Below are positions 37,262-46,179 of a stretch of DNA of 64,000 bases, piece after piece. How positions within the stretch are numbered: position 1 is the first letter of the stretch; each line of letters begins with the position of its first letter. The notes under the pieces are model-generated. The model saw nothing but the letters and a program-made list of their open reading frames with translations, was not told the origin of the DNA and made no database searches. Source of the DNA: Telmatospirillum sp. (GTDB taxonomy: Bacteria; Pseudomonadota; Alphaproteobacteria; Rhodospirillales; Magnetospirillaceae); assembly GCA_009712185.1 (NCBI GenBank), contig WASQ01000042.1, forward strand, positions 1 through 64,000, in the 5' to 3' direction. The position numbers and the translations under genes are program-made.

Positions 37262-37507
37262 GTGAAGAGGCTGTTTGCGATTTTTTTGCCCTGCGCCTGC
37301 TTGCTCACCGTGTCCGCCTGTTCCCATATGCCGCAGGAGGCGCAGCGCGCGTTTTCCGGCGGAGCCATTGGCGCGGCCGGCGGAGCCGCCGTGACCGCCT
37401 TGGCTGGCGGCAGCATCCTGGGTGGGGCCCTCATCGGCGGCGCCGCCGGCGCCGCGATCGGCGCCCTGACCACGCCGGACCACATCAGCCTCGACAAGAA
37501 GCACTGA
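37262..37507 (+). CDS. Glycine-zipper lipoprotein
   Basis: 81 aa. Start GTG37262 with AAGGAGA six bases upstream. Signal II: KRLFAIFLPCACLLTVSAC with lipobox VSAC. The body is a glycine zipper (GGAIGAAGGAAVTALAGG and GGALIGGAAGAAIGAL), as in OsmB/SlyB-type stress lipoproteins that insert in or rigidify membranes. It follows the ChvG-like kinase by 157 bp and has its own upstream region, so it could be a target of that system. Confidence 0.85.
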   Translation: MKRLFAIFLPCACLLTVSACSHMPQEAQRAFSGGAIGAAGGAAVTALAGGSILGGALIGGAAGAAIGALTTPDHISLDKKH

Positions 37508-37594
37508 TCGAACGCGCCCCGATTTGTTCGTTCGATTTTTACGACAATTCAATCTTTTGATGGTTCGATGGGGGACCGGTACCAAGGAGGACCC

Positions 37595-38104
37595 ATGACG
37601 GATCGGAAATTGTTGATCGACGAGGCCCAACGGCAGATCGCCGCGCTCAGGATGACCGACACCCGCATCACGCTTTTGTCGCTGTCCGCGCCCAATCTGC
37701 CGCAAAGCGTTGTCGCCGCCCTGGTCCGCGCCGCCTCGGCCCCGCTCGATCTGGTCGGCGAACTGGGCGACGGCACATACGGGCTGCTGGCGCTTCACGC
37801 CCGCGGTCCCGACGGTGGCGCCGGGGTCGAACACCGCTTCCTTCTGCGGCTCCAGGGTGTGCTGGCGCCGCTGGCCGCGCGTCACAATATCGGCCAGGTC
37901 AAATTCCGTGCCGTTCACCGCTGGGCATGTGAACTGACGGAGTGGGCTGATCTGTTCGACAGCCTGCGGGACGCGCCCGCCATCACCCTCAGCATTCCGC
38001 CGGATTACGCGAACCAGCCCGAAGCGCACCGGGTTTCCGGCATGGCCGCGGCCTTCCGCTTTTTCCGGCACACCCCGGCCGCGACCGATAGCAGCCGGAC
38101 CTGA
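37595..38104 (+). CDS. Uncharacterised protein
   Basis: 169 aa with CAAGGAGGACCC before ATG37595, a very good ribosome-binding site. No signal peptide or motif recognised. The first half (LLIDEAQRQIAALRMTDTRITLLSLSAPNL ... LVGELGDGTYGLLAL) reads like an alpha/beta domain, vaguely similar to a GGDEF-related fold without the catalytic motif. The C-terminus is polar. Likely cytoplasmic. Downstream is a GCCGGCCGA/TCGGCCGGC stem. Confidence 0.72.
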   Translation: MTDRKLLIDEAQRQIAALRMTDTRITLLSLSAPNLPQSVVAALVRAASAPLDLVGELGDGTYGLLALHARGPDGGAGVEHRFLLRLQGVLAPLAARHNIGQVKFRAVHRWACELTEWADLFDSLRDAPAITLSIPPDYANQPEAHRVSGMAAAFRFFRHTPAATDSSRT

Positions 38105-38121
38105 CCCGGCCCCAGCCCGAG

Positions 38122-38162
38122 GCCGGCCGATGGACGGAGGATCCGACCGTCGGCCGGCTTTC
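38122..38162 (+). terminator. Stem-loop terminator
   Basis: 9-bp stem GCCGGCCGA (38122-38130) / TCGGCCGGC (38150-38158) followed by TTTCC. The loop can form its own small stem. Lies between convergent genes. Confidence 0.6.
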
Positions 38163-38201
38163 CTATTCCCGTGATTTCAGACGTTTCCCGGCCCGCTCCG
38201 C

Positions 38202-38888
38202 CTATTCCCGGCGTAGAATGAAATTGATCAGGATCCCGGCCAGCCAGTTCTCCTTGAACTGTGCCTCCAGCGTATCGCGATCGTAACGGCAAGCCACCCA
38301 TTCAACGAAACTGTCGCGGCTGCCGTCGGTTTCGGCCAGGAAACGGTTGAAAAAGAAATCGATCACGCCGGTTTTGGCCTGCCTCATATGTCCGTAGACC
38401 AGGGACAGATGCTTGTCCATCGCCTGTCGCAGGGGAACGCCCTCATGCAGAAACAGATAGAGCGTCGCCATGAATCCGGCGCGGTCGGCCCCGGACTTGC
38501 AGTGAAGGAGGACGGGATATTCCAGACGTCCGAACAGATCCACGGCCGCCCGCAATGTCTCGCGATCCAGGGGACTGCGCGAACGGATGGGAAAATCCAC
38601 CAGGGTGAGCCCCAGCTTCTGGCATTCCTCGCGCTCCAGAAGATAGGTTCCGTCAGTTTCGCGACAACCGCGCAGGTTGAGAATTGTCCTGATCCCGTGG
38701 CGTTTGGCCCACCGCAGATGCCGGGGTGCCGGCTGCGCGCTGCGCCACACCCCGGCCGAGATCTGATGGCGGTTACAGTAAATGTCGCGAATGAAGCCAT
38801 GGTCGACCAGCCACAGATCCACCCACGCACGCAGACGTTGGCGTGTCGTCAGTCCGGGAGCGGGCTTGGCGAGTGTCGGCAGATCCAT
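38202..38888 (-). CDS. Dual-specificity/tyrosine phosphatase family protein
   Basis: 228 aa. The P-loop HCKSGADRAG (Cx5R, around residue 125) is the catalytic site of cysteine phosphatases. Upstream, the WRSAQPAPRHLRWAKRHGIRTILNLRG block matches the bacterial DSP-like family often found with lipid A or cell-envelope genes. It lies divergent to an MsbA-like transporter, so action on a lipid A or phosphoinositide-type substrate is possible but only inferred. ATG38888 chosen because homology begins near there; the open frame runs to 39248 without support. Confidence 0.9.
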   Translation of the reverse strand: MDLPTLAKPAPGLTTRQRLRAWVDLWLVDHGFIRDIYCNRHQISAGVWRSAQPAPRHLRWAKRHGIRTILNLRGCRETDGTYLLEREECQKLGLTLVDFPIRSRSPLDRETLRAAVDLFGRLEYPVLLHCKSGADRAGFMATLYLFLHEGVPLRQAMDKHLSLVYGHMRQAKTGVIDFFFNRFLAETDGSRDSFVEWVACRYDRDTLEAQFKENWLAGILINFILRRE

Positions 38889-39082
38889 GATGAGGGGCGA
38901 ACTCCCGGTGGGCAAGACGGTTGGGGCAGTGAACGGGGCAAGGGGTAGCACAAAGCGGACGGCAAAACAAAGATCCCGGCGCGCGATCTCTGAAACTGAA
39001 TATAGCCGGGCCAAGCGGGGATGGTGTATCAACAGCCCCAACGCTCCTGACCGGAAGCGACTGTGAAGGCCCCGCAAGACCG

Positions 39083-40942
39083 ATGACCACCGATCATAAA
39101 TCCGAAGAAAAAATCCCGCTGACCGATGGCCGGTCGGTCGTCCTGATGAGCCGTCTTTTCCGCGAGTCGGTGCTTCCCTACCGCCTGCACATGCTGGCCG
39201 CGTTGCTGTGCATGGGCATTGTCGCCGCCATGACGGCTGCCACCTCATGGTTGCTGGAACCGGTCGTCAACAAGGTGTTCGTCGAACGCAACGGATCGAT
39301 GCTGTGGTTGATCGGTGGTGCCGTCTTCGCCGTCTTCGCGATCAAAAGCCTCGCGAGCTATTTGCAGGAAGTGTTGCTGGCCACCGTGGGACAGCACATC
39401 ATTTCGGACACGCAGAACCGCCTCTTTCACCATATCGTCCACCAGGATGTGTCGCTGTTCCAGGAGCGCGCCTCCGGGACGCTGGTGTCCCATTTCACCT
39501 ATGACATCAACGCCATGCGGTCGGCTGTGTCACAGGCCTTCGTCGGCATGGGGCGCGATGCCCTGTCCGTGGTCTTTCTGGTCGGCCTGACCTTCTACCA
39601 GGACTGGCTGCTGGCCAGCGTCAGCCTGGTCGCCGCCCCTCTGTCGATTTACCCCCTGCAAAGGCTGGGACGCCGGATGCGGGGCGTTGCGGCGCAGACC
39701 CAGGAAAAGATGGGATTGCTGACCACCACCCTGGCGCAGACCTTCCAGGGAATCCGGGTCATCAAGGCCTATGGCCTGGAGGCTTTCGAGGAATCGCGGG
39801 TCGACCGCATGGTCACCACGCTGTGCCGTCTCGCCATCCATGCCACCCGGGTCGAGGCGGCGGCCCAACCGATCATCGACACCTTCGGCGGCATCGCCAT
39901 CACCGCCGTGATCGTCTATGGCGGCATGCGTGTCATCGAGGGCGCGACGACCCCGGGGGCGTTTTTTTCCTTCATCGCGTCAGTCCTGATGGCCTACCAG
40001 CCCCTGCGATCCCTCTCGAAGGTCAATGTGTCGCTCCAGACCGGTCTGGCCGCGGCCCATCGCGTCTTCACCATTCTGGATCAGGCTCCCCGTCTGACGG
40101 AACGACCGGACGCGGCGGCCCTGCCCCGGGTCTCGGGTGAAGTCCGGTTTGACGGCGTCTCCTTCTCATACGACGGCATCGACAACGCCCTTTGCGACGT
40201 CAGCTTTACCGCGGCGGCCGGCGCGATCACGGCCCTTGTCGGTCCTTCCGGCGCCGGAAAGAGCACCGTATTCAGCCTGATCCCGCGCTTTTACGATCCC
40301 GACAGGGGAGGCGTCAGCATCAACAGACACGATGTCCGCACCGTCACCATAAAAAGCCTGCGCGAGGCGATGGCGGTCGTCAGCCAGGAAGTCGTGCTGT
40401 TCGACGACGACATCATCGCGAACATCCGGTGCGGCCGCCTGGACGCCACGGACGAGGAGGTTTATGCCGCCGCCAGGGCCGCGGCGGCGGCCGATTTCAT
40501 CGAACGCCTGCCGGAGGGATATCACACAAGGGTGGGCGAACATGGCCTGCGCCTCTCGGGCGGTCAGCGCCAGCGGATCGCCATTGCCCGCGCTATTCTG
40601 AAGGACGCCCCCATTCTGTTACTCGACGAGGCCACCAGCGCCCTCGACACGGAATCGGAACGGGCGATCCAGACCGCCCTCGGAACCCTGATGAAGGGCC
40701 GGACCACCATCGTGATCGCACATCGGCTGTCGACCATCAAGGATGCCGATGTGATCCATGTCTTCGATCGCGGGCGCGTCGTTGAATCCGGAAGCCACGA
40801 CCAGCTCCTGGCGAAGGAGGGGCTCTACGCACATCTCCACGCGCTGCAATTCGCCAGCCAGTCGGCCGGCGAAGACGCCATCGGTGACGGCATTGCAGCC
40901 TCTGAGGGCGCCCCGGAGGACGCCCGGGCGACCTCCCTGTGA
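39083..40942 (+). CDS. ABC exporter, MsbA/lipid A type
   Basis: 619 aa, fused membrane-ATPase half transporter. Six predicted membrane helices lie in residues about 30-320 with the coupling motif ETRVAR-like segment replaced by QERASGTLVSHFTYDINAMRSA. The nucleotide-binding domain has Walker A GPSGAGKST, signature LSGGQRQ, Walker B ILLLDEATSALD and switch AHRLSTI. The closest family is MsbA, which flips lipid A-core across the inner membrane, but drug or lipid export by a paralogue cannot be excluded. Confidence 0.93.
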   Translation: MTTDHKSEEKIPLTDGRSVVLMSRLFRESVLPYRLHMLAALLCMGIVAAMTAATSWLLEPVVNKVFVERNGSMLWLIGGAVFAVFAIKSLASYLQEVLLATVGQHIISDTQNRLFHHIVHQDVSLFQERASGTLVSHFTYDINAMRSAVSQAFVGMGRDALSVVFLVGLTFYQDWLLASVSLVAAPLSIYPLQRLGRRMRGVAAQTQEKMGLLTTTLAQTFQGIRVIKAYGLEAFEESRVDRMVTTLCRLAIHATRVEAAAQPIIDTFGGIAITAVIVYGGMRVIEGATTPGAFFSFIASVLMAYQPLRSLSKVNVSLQTGLAAAHRVFTILDQAPRLTERPDAAALPRVSGEVRFDGVSFSYDGIDNALCDVSFTAAAGAITALVGPSGAGKSTVFSLIPRFYDPDRGGVSINRHDVRTVTIKSLREAMAVVSQEVVLFDDDIIANIRCGRLDATDEEVYAAARAAAAADFIERLPEGYHTRVGEHGLRLSGGQRQRIAIARAILKDAPILLLDEATSALDTESERAIQTALGTLMKGRTTIVIAHRLSTIKDADVIHVFDRGRVVESGSHDQLLAKEGLYAHLHALQFASQSAGEDAIGDGIAASEGAPEDARATSL

Positions 40943-41012
40943 CGCCGGTCACAGGCAAGCCGGATTAGAAACCTTACCCTGGCCGCGTCTTTTCCAATGC
41001 TGCGGAGAGCCG

Positions 41013-41249
41013 ATGATGCGCGTCACGGAGATCAATGCCGTCCTGCGGCTGCGCTCCTGGCTGCCCGGGTCGCTGGCCTTCGGACTGGCCGCGGCGGTCG
41101 CCGGGTTTGCCGCGCTGATGACCGATCTCGATCTGGATGGACTGGGTTACGGGCTTCTCGCCCTGTCGGTCGCCACCTTCCTGAGGACGGCCTTCGCCCC
41201 GGCCGACGTTCGTCCGGGACTTCTCCGGACGAGCGAACGTCACATCTGA
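41013..41249 (+). CDS. Small uncharacterised membrane protein
   Basis: 78 aa, GGAGAG five bases before ATG41013. Two hydrophobic segments (SLAFGLAAAVAGFAALMTDL and LGYGLLALSVATFLRTAF), a basic N-terminus and a short polar tail. No family recognised. It lies 70 bp after the ABC exporter and could be cotranscribed. Confidence 0.6.
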   Translation: MMRVTEINAVLRLRSWLPGSLAFGLAAAVAGFAALMTDLDLDGLGYGLLALSVATFLRTAFAPADVRPGLLRTSERHI

Positions 41250-41302
41250 CGCAAGGCCGGTCGGACCGCGAGACCTCGCCGCCGGACGGGAGCCCCGCGC
41301 GG

Positions 41303-41710
41303 TCAGGCGATATTGGCCTCGATGGCAAAAGATTTGTCGGATTCCAGAATATGGTCTGTCCACCAGACCTCCAGATACTGAAGGATCTCCCGGACCAGAC
41401 GCGAGTGGTCCTCGACCGCGAGGCGCCTCAGAAACGACTGGACCTTGGTGGTGAACTCGTCGTGCTGTTCCTGATGTTCCGCCAGCCGGCTGTAGCGGAT
41501 CCTCGTCATGAAGGATTCCTCATCATGGAAATGCTTCACCGCGAATGTCGCCAGTTCCGACAGAGCCGTCTCGATGGAAACGCGGTTGCCATTGTCGGCG
41601 ATCGCATCCAGGACATTGATCAGCCTGATCAAGGTTTGATGCTCCTCATCCAGCATAGCCACCCCGACCGTCATGTCGGGCGACCAGGACATCAACGGCC
41701 TTGTCACCAT
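41303..41710 (-). CDS. Bacteriohemerythrin
   Basis: 135 aa four-helix protein with the full diiron ligand set: H24 in LDEEHQ, HFHDEE, HQEQHDEF and WWTDHILESD. It binds O2 (or NO) reversibly and typically serves oxygen sensing or delivery in microaerobic bacteria. Single-domain form without a fused kinase or chemoreceptor. Ends near the small membrane gene, transcribed toward it. Confidence 0.95.
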   Translation of the reverse strand: MVTRPLMSWSPDMTVGVAMLDEEHQTLIRLINVLDAIADNGNRVSIETALSELATFAVKHFHDEESFMTRIRYSRLAEHQEQHDEFTTKVQSFLRRLAVEDHSRLVREILQYLEVWWTDHILESDKSFAIEANIA

Positions 41711-41911
41711 ACTCCGACCCCCTCAGGACGATTGAAGGCACCGACAACGCCTGCTGGCGGCGACTCCGCTGCGCGGGCGATTTTGGCACGAAGCACCCGC
41801 CCGGCACAGGTGCTTTTCGCGGGATCATAACCCCGGGATCTCCCCGGCACTCGTCATCATGCCGGGTGACTACCAGGCCGCCCCCTCGAAACCGACAACC
41901 TGAAACCCGAA

Positions 41912-41935
41912 GGGGGCGCCGGATATCGCGCCCCC
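41912..41935 (-). terminator. Hairpin after the OPT transporter gene
   Basis: 8-bp stem GGGGGCGC (41912-41919) / GCGCCCCC (41928-41935), loop 8 nt, 21 bp past the OPT stop on the minus strand. No convincing T-run. Confidence 0.5.
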
Positions 41936-41955
41936 CCGACGGTTCCCGGTGACGG

Positions 41956-43944
41956 TCAGGACAGCAGGACGTTGATGATGGCGTTGCCGATGCCGATCAA
42001 TGCCGAACCGGTGATCAGGCCGGCGCAAATCGGTTCGCAACCCTCGACCCAGATTTCGAAGCTCCGGGTTCCGGCGGTGCGATGACGGTTGCCCTGGATC
42101 CAGAAGATCATGGCGCCGATCCACATCATGAAGGTGGCATCCGGCGGCAGCACGACGCCAAGGCCGATCGACACCGCGGTCAGCGGGAAACGCCCGCGGG
42201 TCACGATGCGCGCGACTTCAACCAGCAACGCGCCGATCGCCGCGACGGCCATGGAAATGATCGCGGATTCCGGCAATCCCTTGAGACCACGGGCGATGAT
42301 CTCAGCCACGCCTTTCCATTGCAGGGCGGCCGGCATGGCGAACTGCTCCGTCACGATGGTTGCGGTCGAACGAAGTCCTTCGTGATCCGGCGGCAGGAAA
42401 AGAAGATAGAACAGCGGAACGCAGGTCAGCGCGCCGGAGAAGATGCCGATCACATGGCCGATTGCCTGCTGGCGCGGCTTGGCGCCCAGCATATAGCCGG
42501 GCTTGATGTCCGACAGCAGATTGGCGGCATTGGCCGACACCTCGCCGGTCATGCCGGCGGGAATGAGGTTGCTGGCCGGGTTTGTCCGGTCGATGGCGCC
42601 GATGGTGAATTGCGTGATCTTGGCGAGGGCGCCGGTCGGAGTCCAGGAGGTCAGCGCCATGGAATTGGTGCAAATAATCGTCAGGACGAAAATCAGCGGC
42701 AGAGAGATGAACGATAAAGTCCATGGAACGCCGAAAAAGGCATGCGTCACCCAGGCGCCGAGGACACTGAACAAAGGCACCCCGATATAGGACACCTTGA
42801 GCGGAAGTTCGATGTCCTTCAGCACGTCCGCTCCGTTCCCGGCGTCTTTCGCACGGCCTTTCCGGGACTTGAACATGCTCGTGAAGATTTCCGGGCGCGC
42901 CAGCAGGCCGACCAGGGATCCCACCACCATGGTGGCCACGCCCCACCACAGGGCCCACTGATTGACGCTCTCGGCCCGGGAAATCGGCACCACGGCGCCC
43001 CTCGGCAGGACGCGCTGAACGATGTCGCCATGGTTGATCATGATTGGCGCCAGGACGGCATAGTTGATGAAGGCGCCGATCAGGCAACTCGTCGCCACCC
43101 GGATTCCCATCAGGCCGCCAACCCCGATCAGCGCGGCGTCGACCGTGAAGCGCAGCCCCAGTTGGCGGACGTCCACTCCCATGATCTTGGGGATCCAGAG
43201 ATTGAGTTTCGCCGCGGCGGCATAATAGTAGTCGTCCAGACGCTCACGCAGGACCCAGGGCTCCGCCAGTCCGGCCCATTTGTCCATCTTCAGGATATTG
43301 AACTGCAACAGGCGCATCCAGCTGTCGCTGATGATGAGCTGGAACACACCGGCGGCGACCGCCGTATATCCCAGCAATTTCGCCTTGAACATACCGGCAT
43401 CGGCCGCGCCGTGATAAAGCGCGTCAAGGACGACGCCGCTCGCGCGACCTTCCGGGAACGGAAGCTGTTCCTCATTGATGAAACGGCGCTTCATCGGAAA
43501 GGCGACCAGGACACCCAGAATCGCCACGACCACCATCCAGGACAACATCTGCCACCAGGTCAGAATATGACCGGTGACCAGCATATAGGCGGCAAGACTG
43601 GAAATCAGCGGCGAGGTCATGTAACCGGCCGCCGTGGCGATGGACTGGGTGCAGTTGTTCTCAAGGATGGTGTAGTCGGCCGCCAGTCCGGATCGATGGA
43701 GCAGACGGAACAGGGCGAAGGACAGGATCACCGAGCTGAGGCCGACCCCGACGCCGATCCCTGTCTTGCCACCGATGTAAAGAGATGTCGCGGAAAGAAT
43801 GCTGCCCAGAAGAAAGCCCGTGAGACCCGACCGCAGGGTCAATTGCGGCATGTCGCCGCGATAAATATTCTTGAACCACCACTCGTCTTTTTGCGCCCTT
43901 GTCCAGGTGCGTATCTGCTCGTCATCCAGTTGCTGAAGGCTCAT
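41956..43944 (-). CDS. OPT family oligopeptide/metal-chelate transporter
   Basis: 662 aa with about 14-16 hydrophobic segments. Conserved features are LTLRSGLTGFLLGSILSATSLYIGGKTGIGVGVGLSS near the N-terminus, NNCTQSIATAAGYMTSP, FPEGRASGVVLDALYHG, and NLLSDIKPGYMLGAKPRQQAIGH. Bacterial OPT proteins take up oligopeptides or metal-chelates by proton symport in the inner membrane. No neighbouring peptidase or siderophore gene indicates the cargo. Confidence 0.95.
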   Translation of the reverse strand: MSLQQLDDEQIRTWTRAQKDEWWFKNIYRGDMPQLTLRSGLTGFLLGSILSATSLYIGGKTGIGVGVGLSSVILSFALFRLLHRSGLAADYTILENNCTQSIATAAGYMTSPLISSLAAYMLVTGHILTWWQMLSWMVVVAILGVLVAFPMKRRFINEEQLPFPEGRASGVVLDALYHGAADAGMFKAKLLGYTAVAAGVFQLIISDSWMRLLQFNILKMDKWAGLAEPWVLRERLDDYYYAAAAKLNLWIPKIMGVDVRQLGLRFTVDAALIGVGGLMGIRVATSCLIGAFINYAVLAPIMINHGDIVQRVLPRGAVVPISRAESVNQWALWWGVATMVVGSLVGLLARPEIFTSMFKSRKGRAKDAGNGADVLKDIELPLKVSYIGVPLFSVLGAWVTHAFFGVPWTLSFISLPLIFVLTIICTNSMALTSWTPTGALAKITQFTIGAIDRTNPASNLIPAGMTGEVSANAANLLSDIKPGYMLGAKPRQQAIGHVIGIFSGALTCVPLFYLLFLPPDHEGLRSTATIVTEQFAMPAALQWKGVAEIIARGLKGLPESAIISMAVAAIGALLVEVARIVTRGRFPLTAVSIGLGVVLPPDATFMMWIGAMIFWIQGNRHRTAGTRSFEIWVEGCEPICAGLITGSALIGIGNAIINVLLS

Positions 43945-44315
43945 GCGTCGTCACCCCTGATCATGACCGGGATCCGGGGCGGCCATCCATACGCAATCTT
44001 TCCCGACAGGTCCGGCCGCCACCCCTGATCGTCCGGCGACGGACACGCGGATTTCCCTCCCGGCGGAACCCACCGGATTTAAGGATGAGATCGGTCGGAT
44101 TTCGCCCCAGCCCTCACAGTCTCTTGCAGCGAGCGTTACGGGATCGCGTATTCGTTTTCAATATCTTTATGCGGAATAAACGTCCACGTTCCGTTTCCGG
44201 GCGATAACACCTTGAAAACCGGAGATTTCCTATCCCGTTGCGGAAAAGAAACAAACCGTGTACAGCGCTGTCGCCGGGCTTGGGAGAAGTCCGGCGACAT
44301 CTGTCCGCAGCCCAT
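43945..44315. other. 371-bp interval between OPT and mucR genes
   Basis: No credible gene. It should contain the OPT promoter (minus strand); a TTGAAA lies near 44155-44160 on that strand, without a good -10. Nothing else noted. Confidence 0.4.
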
Positions 44316-44759
44316 TCAGCCCCAGTTCAGCGACAGCTTCTTACGCCGCGGCTTCGACGTCGCGACAGCTTCGGGCACATCCTCGTCCTCGCGTTTGCGA
44401 CCGAGGCCGCTCTTGCGGGCAAGTTCCGAACGGCGGGCGGCATAATCCGGTGCGGTCATCGGATAGCTGGCGTCGAGACCCCATTTCTCGCGGTATTCCG
44501 CAGGCGTCATTCCGTGGTCGGCGGCCAGATGCCGCTTCATCATCGAGAATTCCTTGCCGCATTCCAGACAGACAATGGCCTCCGCCTTGACCGACCGCTT
44601 GATCGGCACCGCCGGCTTGATGGCGGCCTGTTCCGGGGCGACTTCCCCGGCGGTGGCCAGCGCATCGTAAATGCTGTTGATCAGACCGGGCAGATCCGAC
44701 GCACCCACGGGGTTGGCTTTCAAATAGGCGCAAACCAGACGCGCCGTCATCGTTTTCAT
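44316..44759 (-). CDS. MucR/Ros family zinc-finger transcriptional regulator
   Basis: 147 aa. The prokaryotic zinc finger is CLECGKEFSMMKRHLAADHG (Cx2Cx9Hx4H), followed by the conserved MTPAEYREKWGLDASYPM DNA-contact region. The N-terminal helix LIKANP-like/LPGLINSIYDAL matches the MucR oligomerisation part. The basic C-terminus KPRRKK fits DNA binding. MucR proteins are H-NS-like silencers of exopolysaccharide, motility and virulence genes that bind AT-rich DNA, usually including their own promoters; such DNA lies directly upstream here. Confidence 0.96.
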   Translation of the reverse strand: MKTMTARLVCAYLKANPVGASDLPGLINSIYDALATAGEVAPEQAAIKPAVPIKRSVKAEAIVCLECGKEFSMMKRHLAADHGMTPAEYREKWGLDASYPMTAPDYAARRSELARKSGLGRKREDEDVPEAVATSKPRRKKLSLNWG

Positions 44760-44852
44760 GCTTTATTCTCCAGGTTGAATTTCCCTCACAGCGCCCCCGT
44801 TTTTCTTGCCGGCGGGTCACCTTGCGGACATCATTCGCCCACAAAAATGTGG

Positions 44853-44902
44853 CTTCGTTGTGACGAACGAAGTGTACTTTTCATTTTCTCACAAGTGTAC
44901 TT
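44853..44902 (-). promoter_or_regulatory. Repeats in the AT-rich mucR upstream region
   Basis: An inverted repeat CTTCGTT-GTGACG-AACGAAG (44853-44872) overlaps the first of two identical copies of AAGTGTACTT (44870-44879 and 44893-44902) spaced 23 bp apart. They lie 94-143 bp before the mucR start. Probable operator or autoregulatory region; inferred. Confidence 0.55.
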
Positions 44903-45519
44903 GCTTTCGCGGCGATTGCCGAGACTGAATTATCGTCTGATCTGTCGACCTCATCGACCGCATACAACAACCTATGCAAATCCAGATCATCCCGTAAATC
45001 ATCCCGGGCGACTTGCCAAAATTAAAATCGGAACGGCGCGCCTCGGCAACAACGACGACTGTTCCGACAGGAACTTGACGTTGCTCAATTCGGTGGGATG
45101 AGGTGACCGCATATATCTCATAGCATATTTTTCGACATACTTTATGTCTTTTCGGTGGCGAACGATCAAAATTTCGACCTGTTCCGCCCGATGGGGAGAA
45201 TGATCTTGAAATGGTCCGGTATCAGCCTGCGATGCCTGAATAGAGGCCATAGCCTGTTGCCGGCATGAAACAGCAGACGGCTGCCCGTCTTTGTCAGCCC
45301 TCCGGTTTCAGCCGGCGTTGTCCTTCCTTTATTTCAACGCCGCCTCCGGGGCCTGTGGCCCGGGACCGGAGCCCATCCAAAGGCCATGGTCTCCGCCCAA
45401 GGTCCCGGCGGCATCGCTGGTCTGGATCTGGAGCCCTGACCGGTTCCGGTCGGAGCGGGTTGGTATTAGAGTGACGACCGCCTCAAGTCTCTCTGCCAGG
45501 ATGCCGGAGCCGCTTTCCC
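44903..45519. other. AT-rich then GC-rich gene-free interval
   Basis: 44903-45180 is clearly richer in A/T than its surroundings and has no coding-like frame. From 45261 onward GC-rich hairpins appear: AGACGG-CTGC-CCGTCT followed by TTTG (45273-45291 region), GGGGCC-TGT-GGCCC near 45348, and GACCGG-TT-CCGGTC near 45440. The last is followed by GGTTGGTATTAG. Confidence 0.5.
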
Positions 45520-46110
45520 GTGTGGACCTTCATCACCGATTTTGGCGACAGCGCGGTCACCCTGCCCCTGACTGTCCTCGTCGCCGCGTATCTTGCCCTT
45601 GTCAAGCGTCCACAGCTTTTCTGGTCCTGGTCTCTAGCGGTCGGAGGGACCGGAGGGATAATCGCTATCCTGAAACTGCTTTTGGGATCCTGCGGCCAGC
45701 AATGGAACGGATTGGCCTCCGTCATGGTCAGCCCCAGCGGACATACGGCCATGAGCACGGTCGTCTATGGATGTTTTGCCGGCCTTGCCGGACGCCACCT
45801 TTCCCCCGGACCGCGCCTGCTCCTTCGATCGGCAACCGCTCTCTGGATCGGGCTGATCGCCATTTCCAGATTGATCCTGTCGGCCCATACCCTGCCTGAA
45901 GTCATAACCGGGTTCGTGTTCGGGGGACTGGCGGTTGCCGGATTCAGCCGCGCAACCCGGGCGGAAGGCGCCGTCCCTCTCCATCTCTGGCGTCTTGTCG
46001 TGGTCTCCGCGATCCTGGTGGCGGCCGTCCACGGTACAAAATGGCCGATCGAGACGACCATAAAGGAACTGGCATTGTCGCTCCGGGGACAGATTCCCGC
46101 CTGCCATTGA
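45520..46110 (+). CDS. PAP2-like phosphatase family membrane protein
   Basis: 196 aa, about five membrane helices. The PAP2 signature is partly present: SPSGHTAMS (motif 2) and SRLILSAHTLPEV (motif 3, SRx5Hx3E with Glu in place of the usual Asp). Motif 1 (Kx6RP) is not recognisable; the equivalent stretch reads KLLLGSCGQQ. This may be a divergent lipid phosphatase, acting on undecaprenyl or phosphatidic phosphates. GTG45520 is assumed as start; the ribosome-binding site is poor. Confidence 0.8.
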   Translation: MWTFITDFGDSAVTLPLTVLVAAYLALVKRPQLFWSWSLAVGGTGGIIAILKLLLGSCGQQWNGLASVMVSPSGHTAMSTVVYGCFAGLAGRHLSPGPRLLLRSATALWIGLIAISRLILSAHTLPEVITGFVFGGLAVAGFSRATRAEGAVPLHLWRLVVVSAILVAAVHGTKWPIETTIKELALSLRGQIPACH

Positions 46111-46179
46111 TTGTCAGAACACCCGATTTATGATTTTTTCCGTTTGTTTTTCCGATGCCCCAAACCGGAGACTGATGCC

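Noticed and set aside
44999-45250. 83-codon minus-strand frame in the AT-rich region
   Set aside because: No ribosome-binding site, motif or coding-like codon use.
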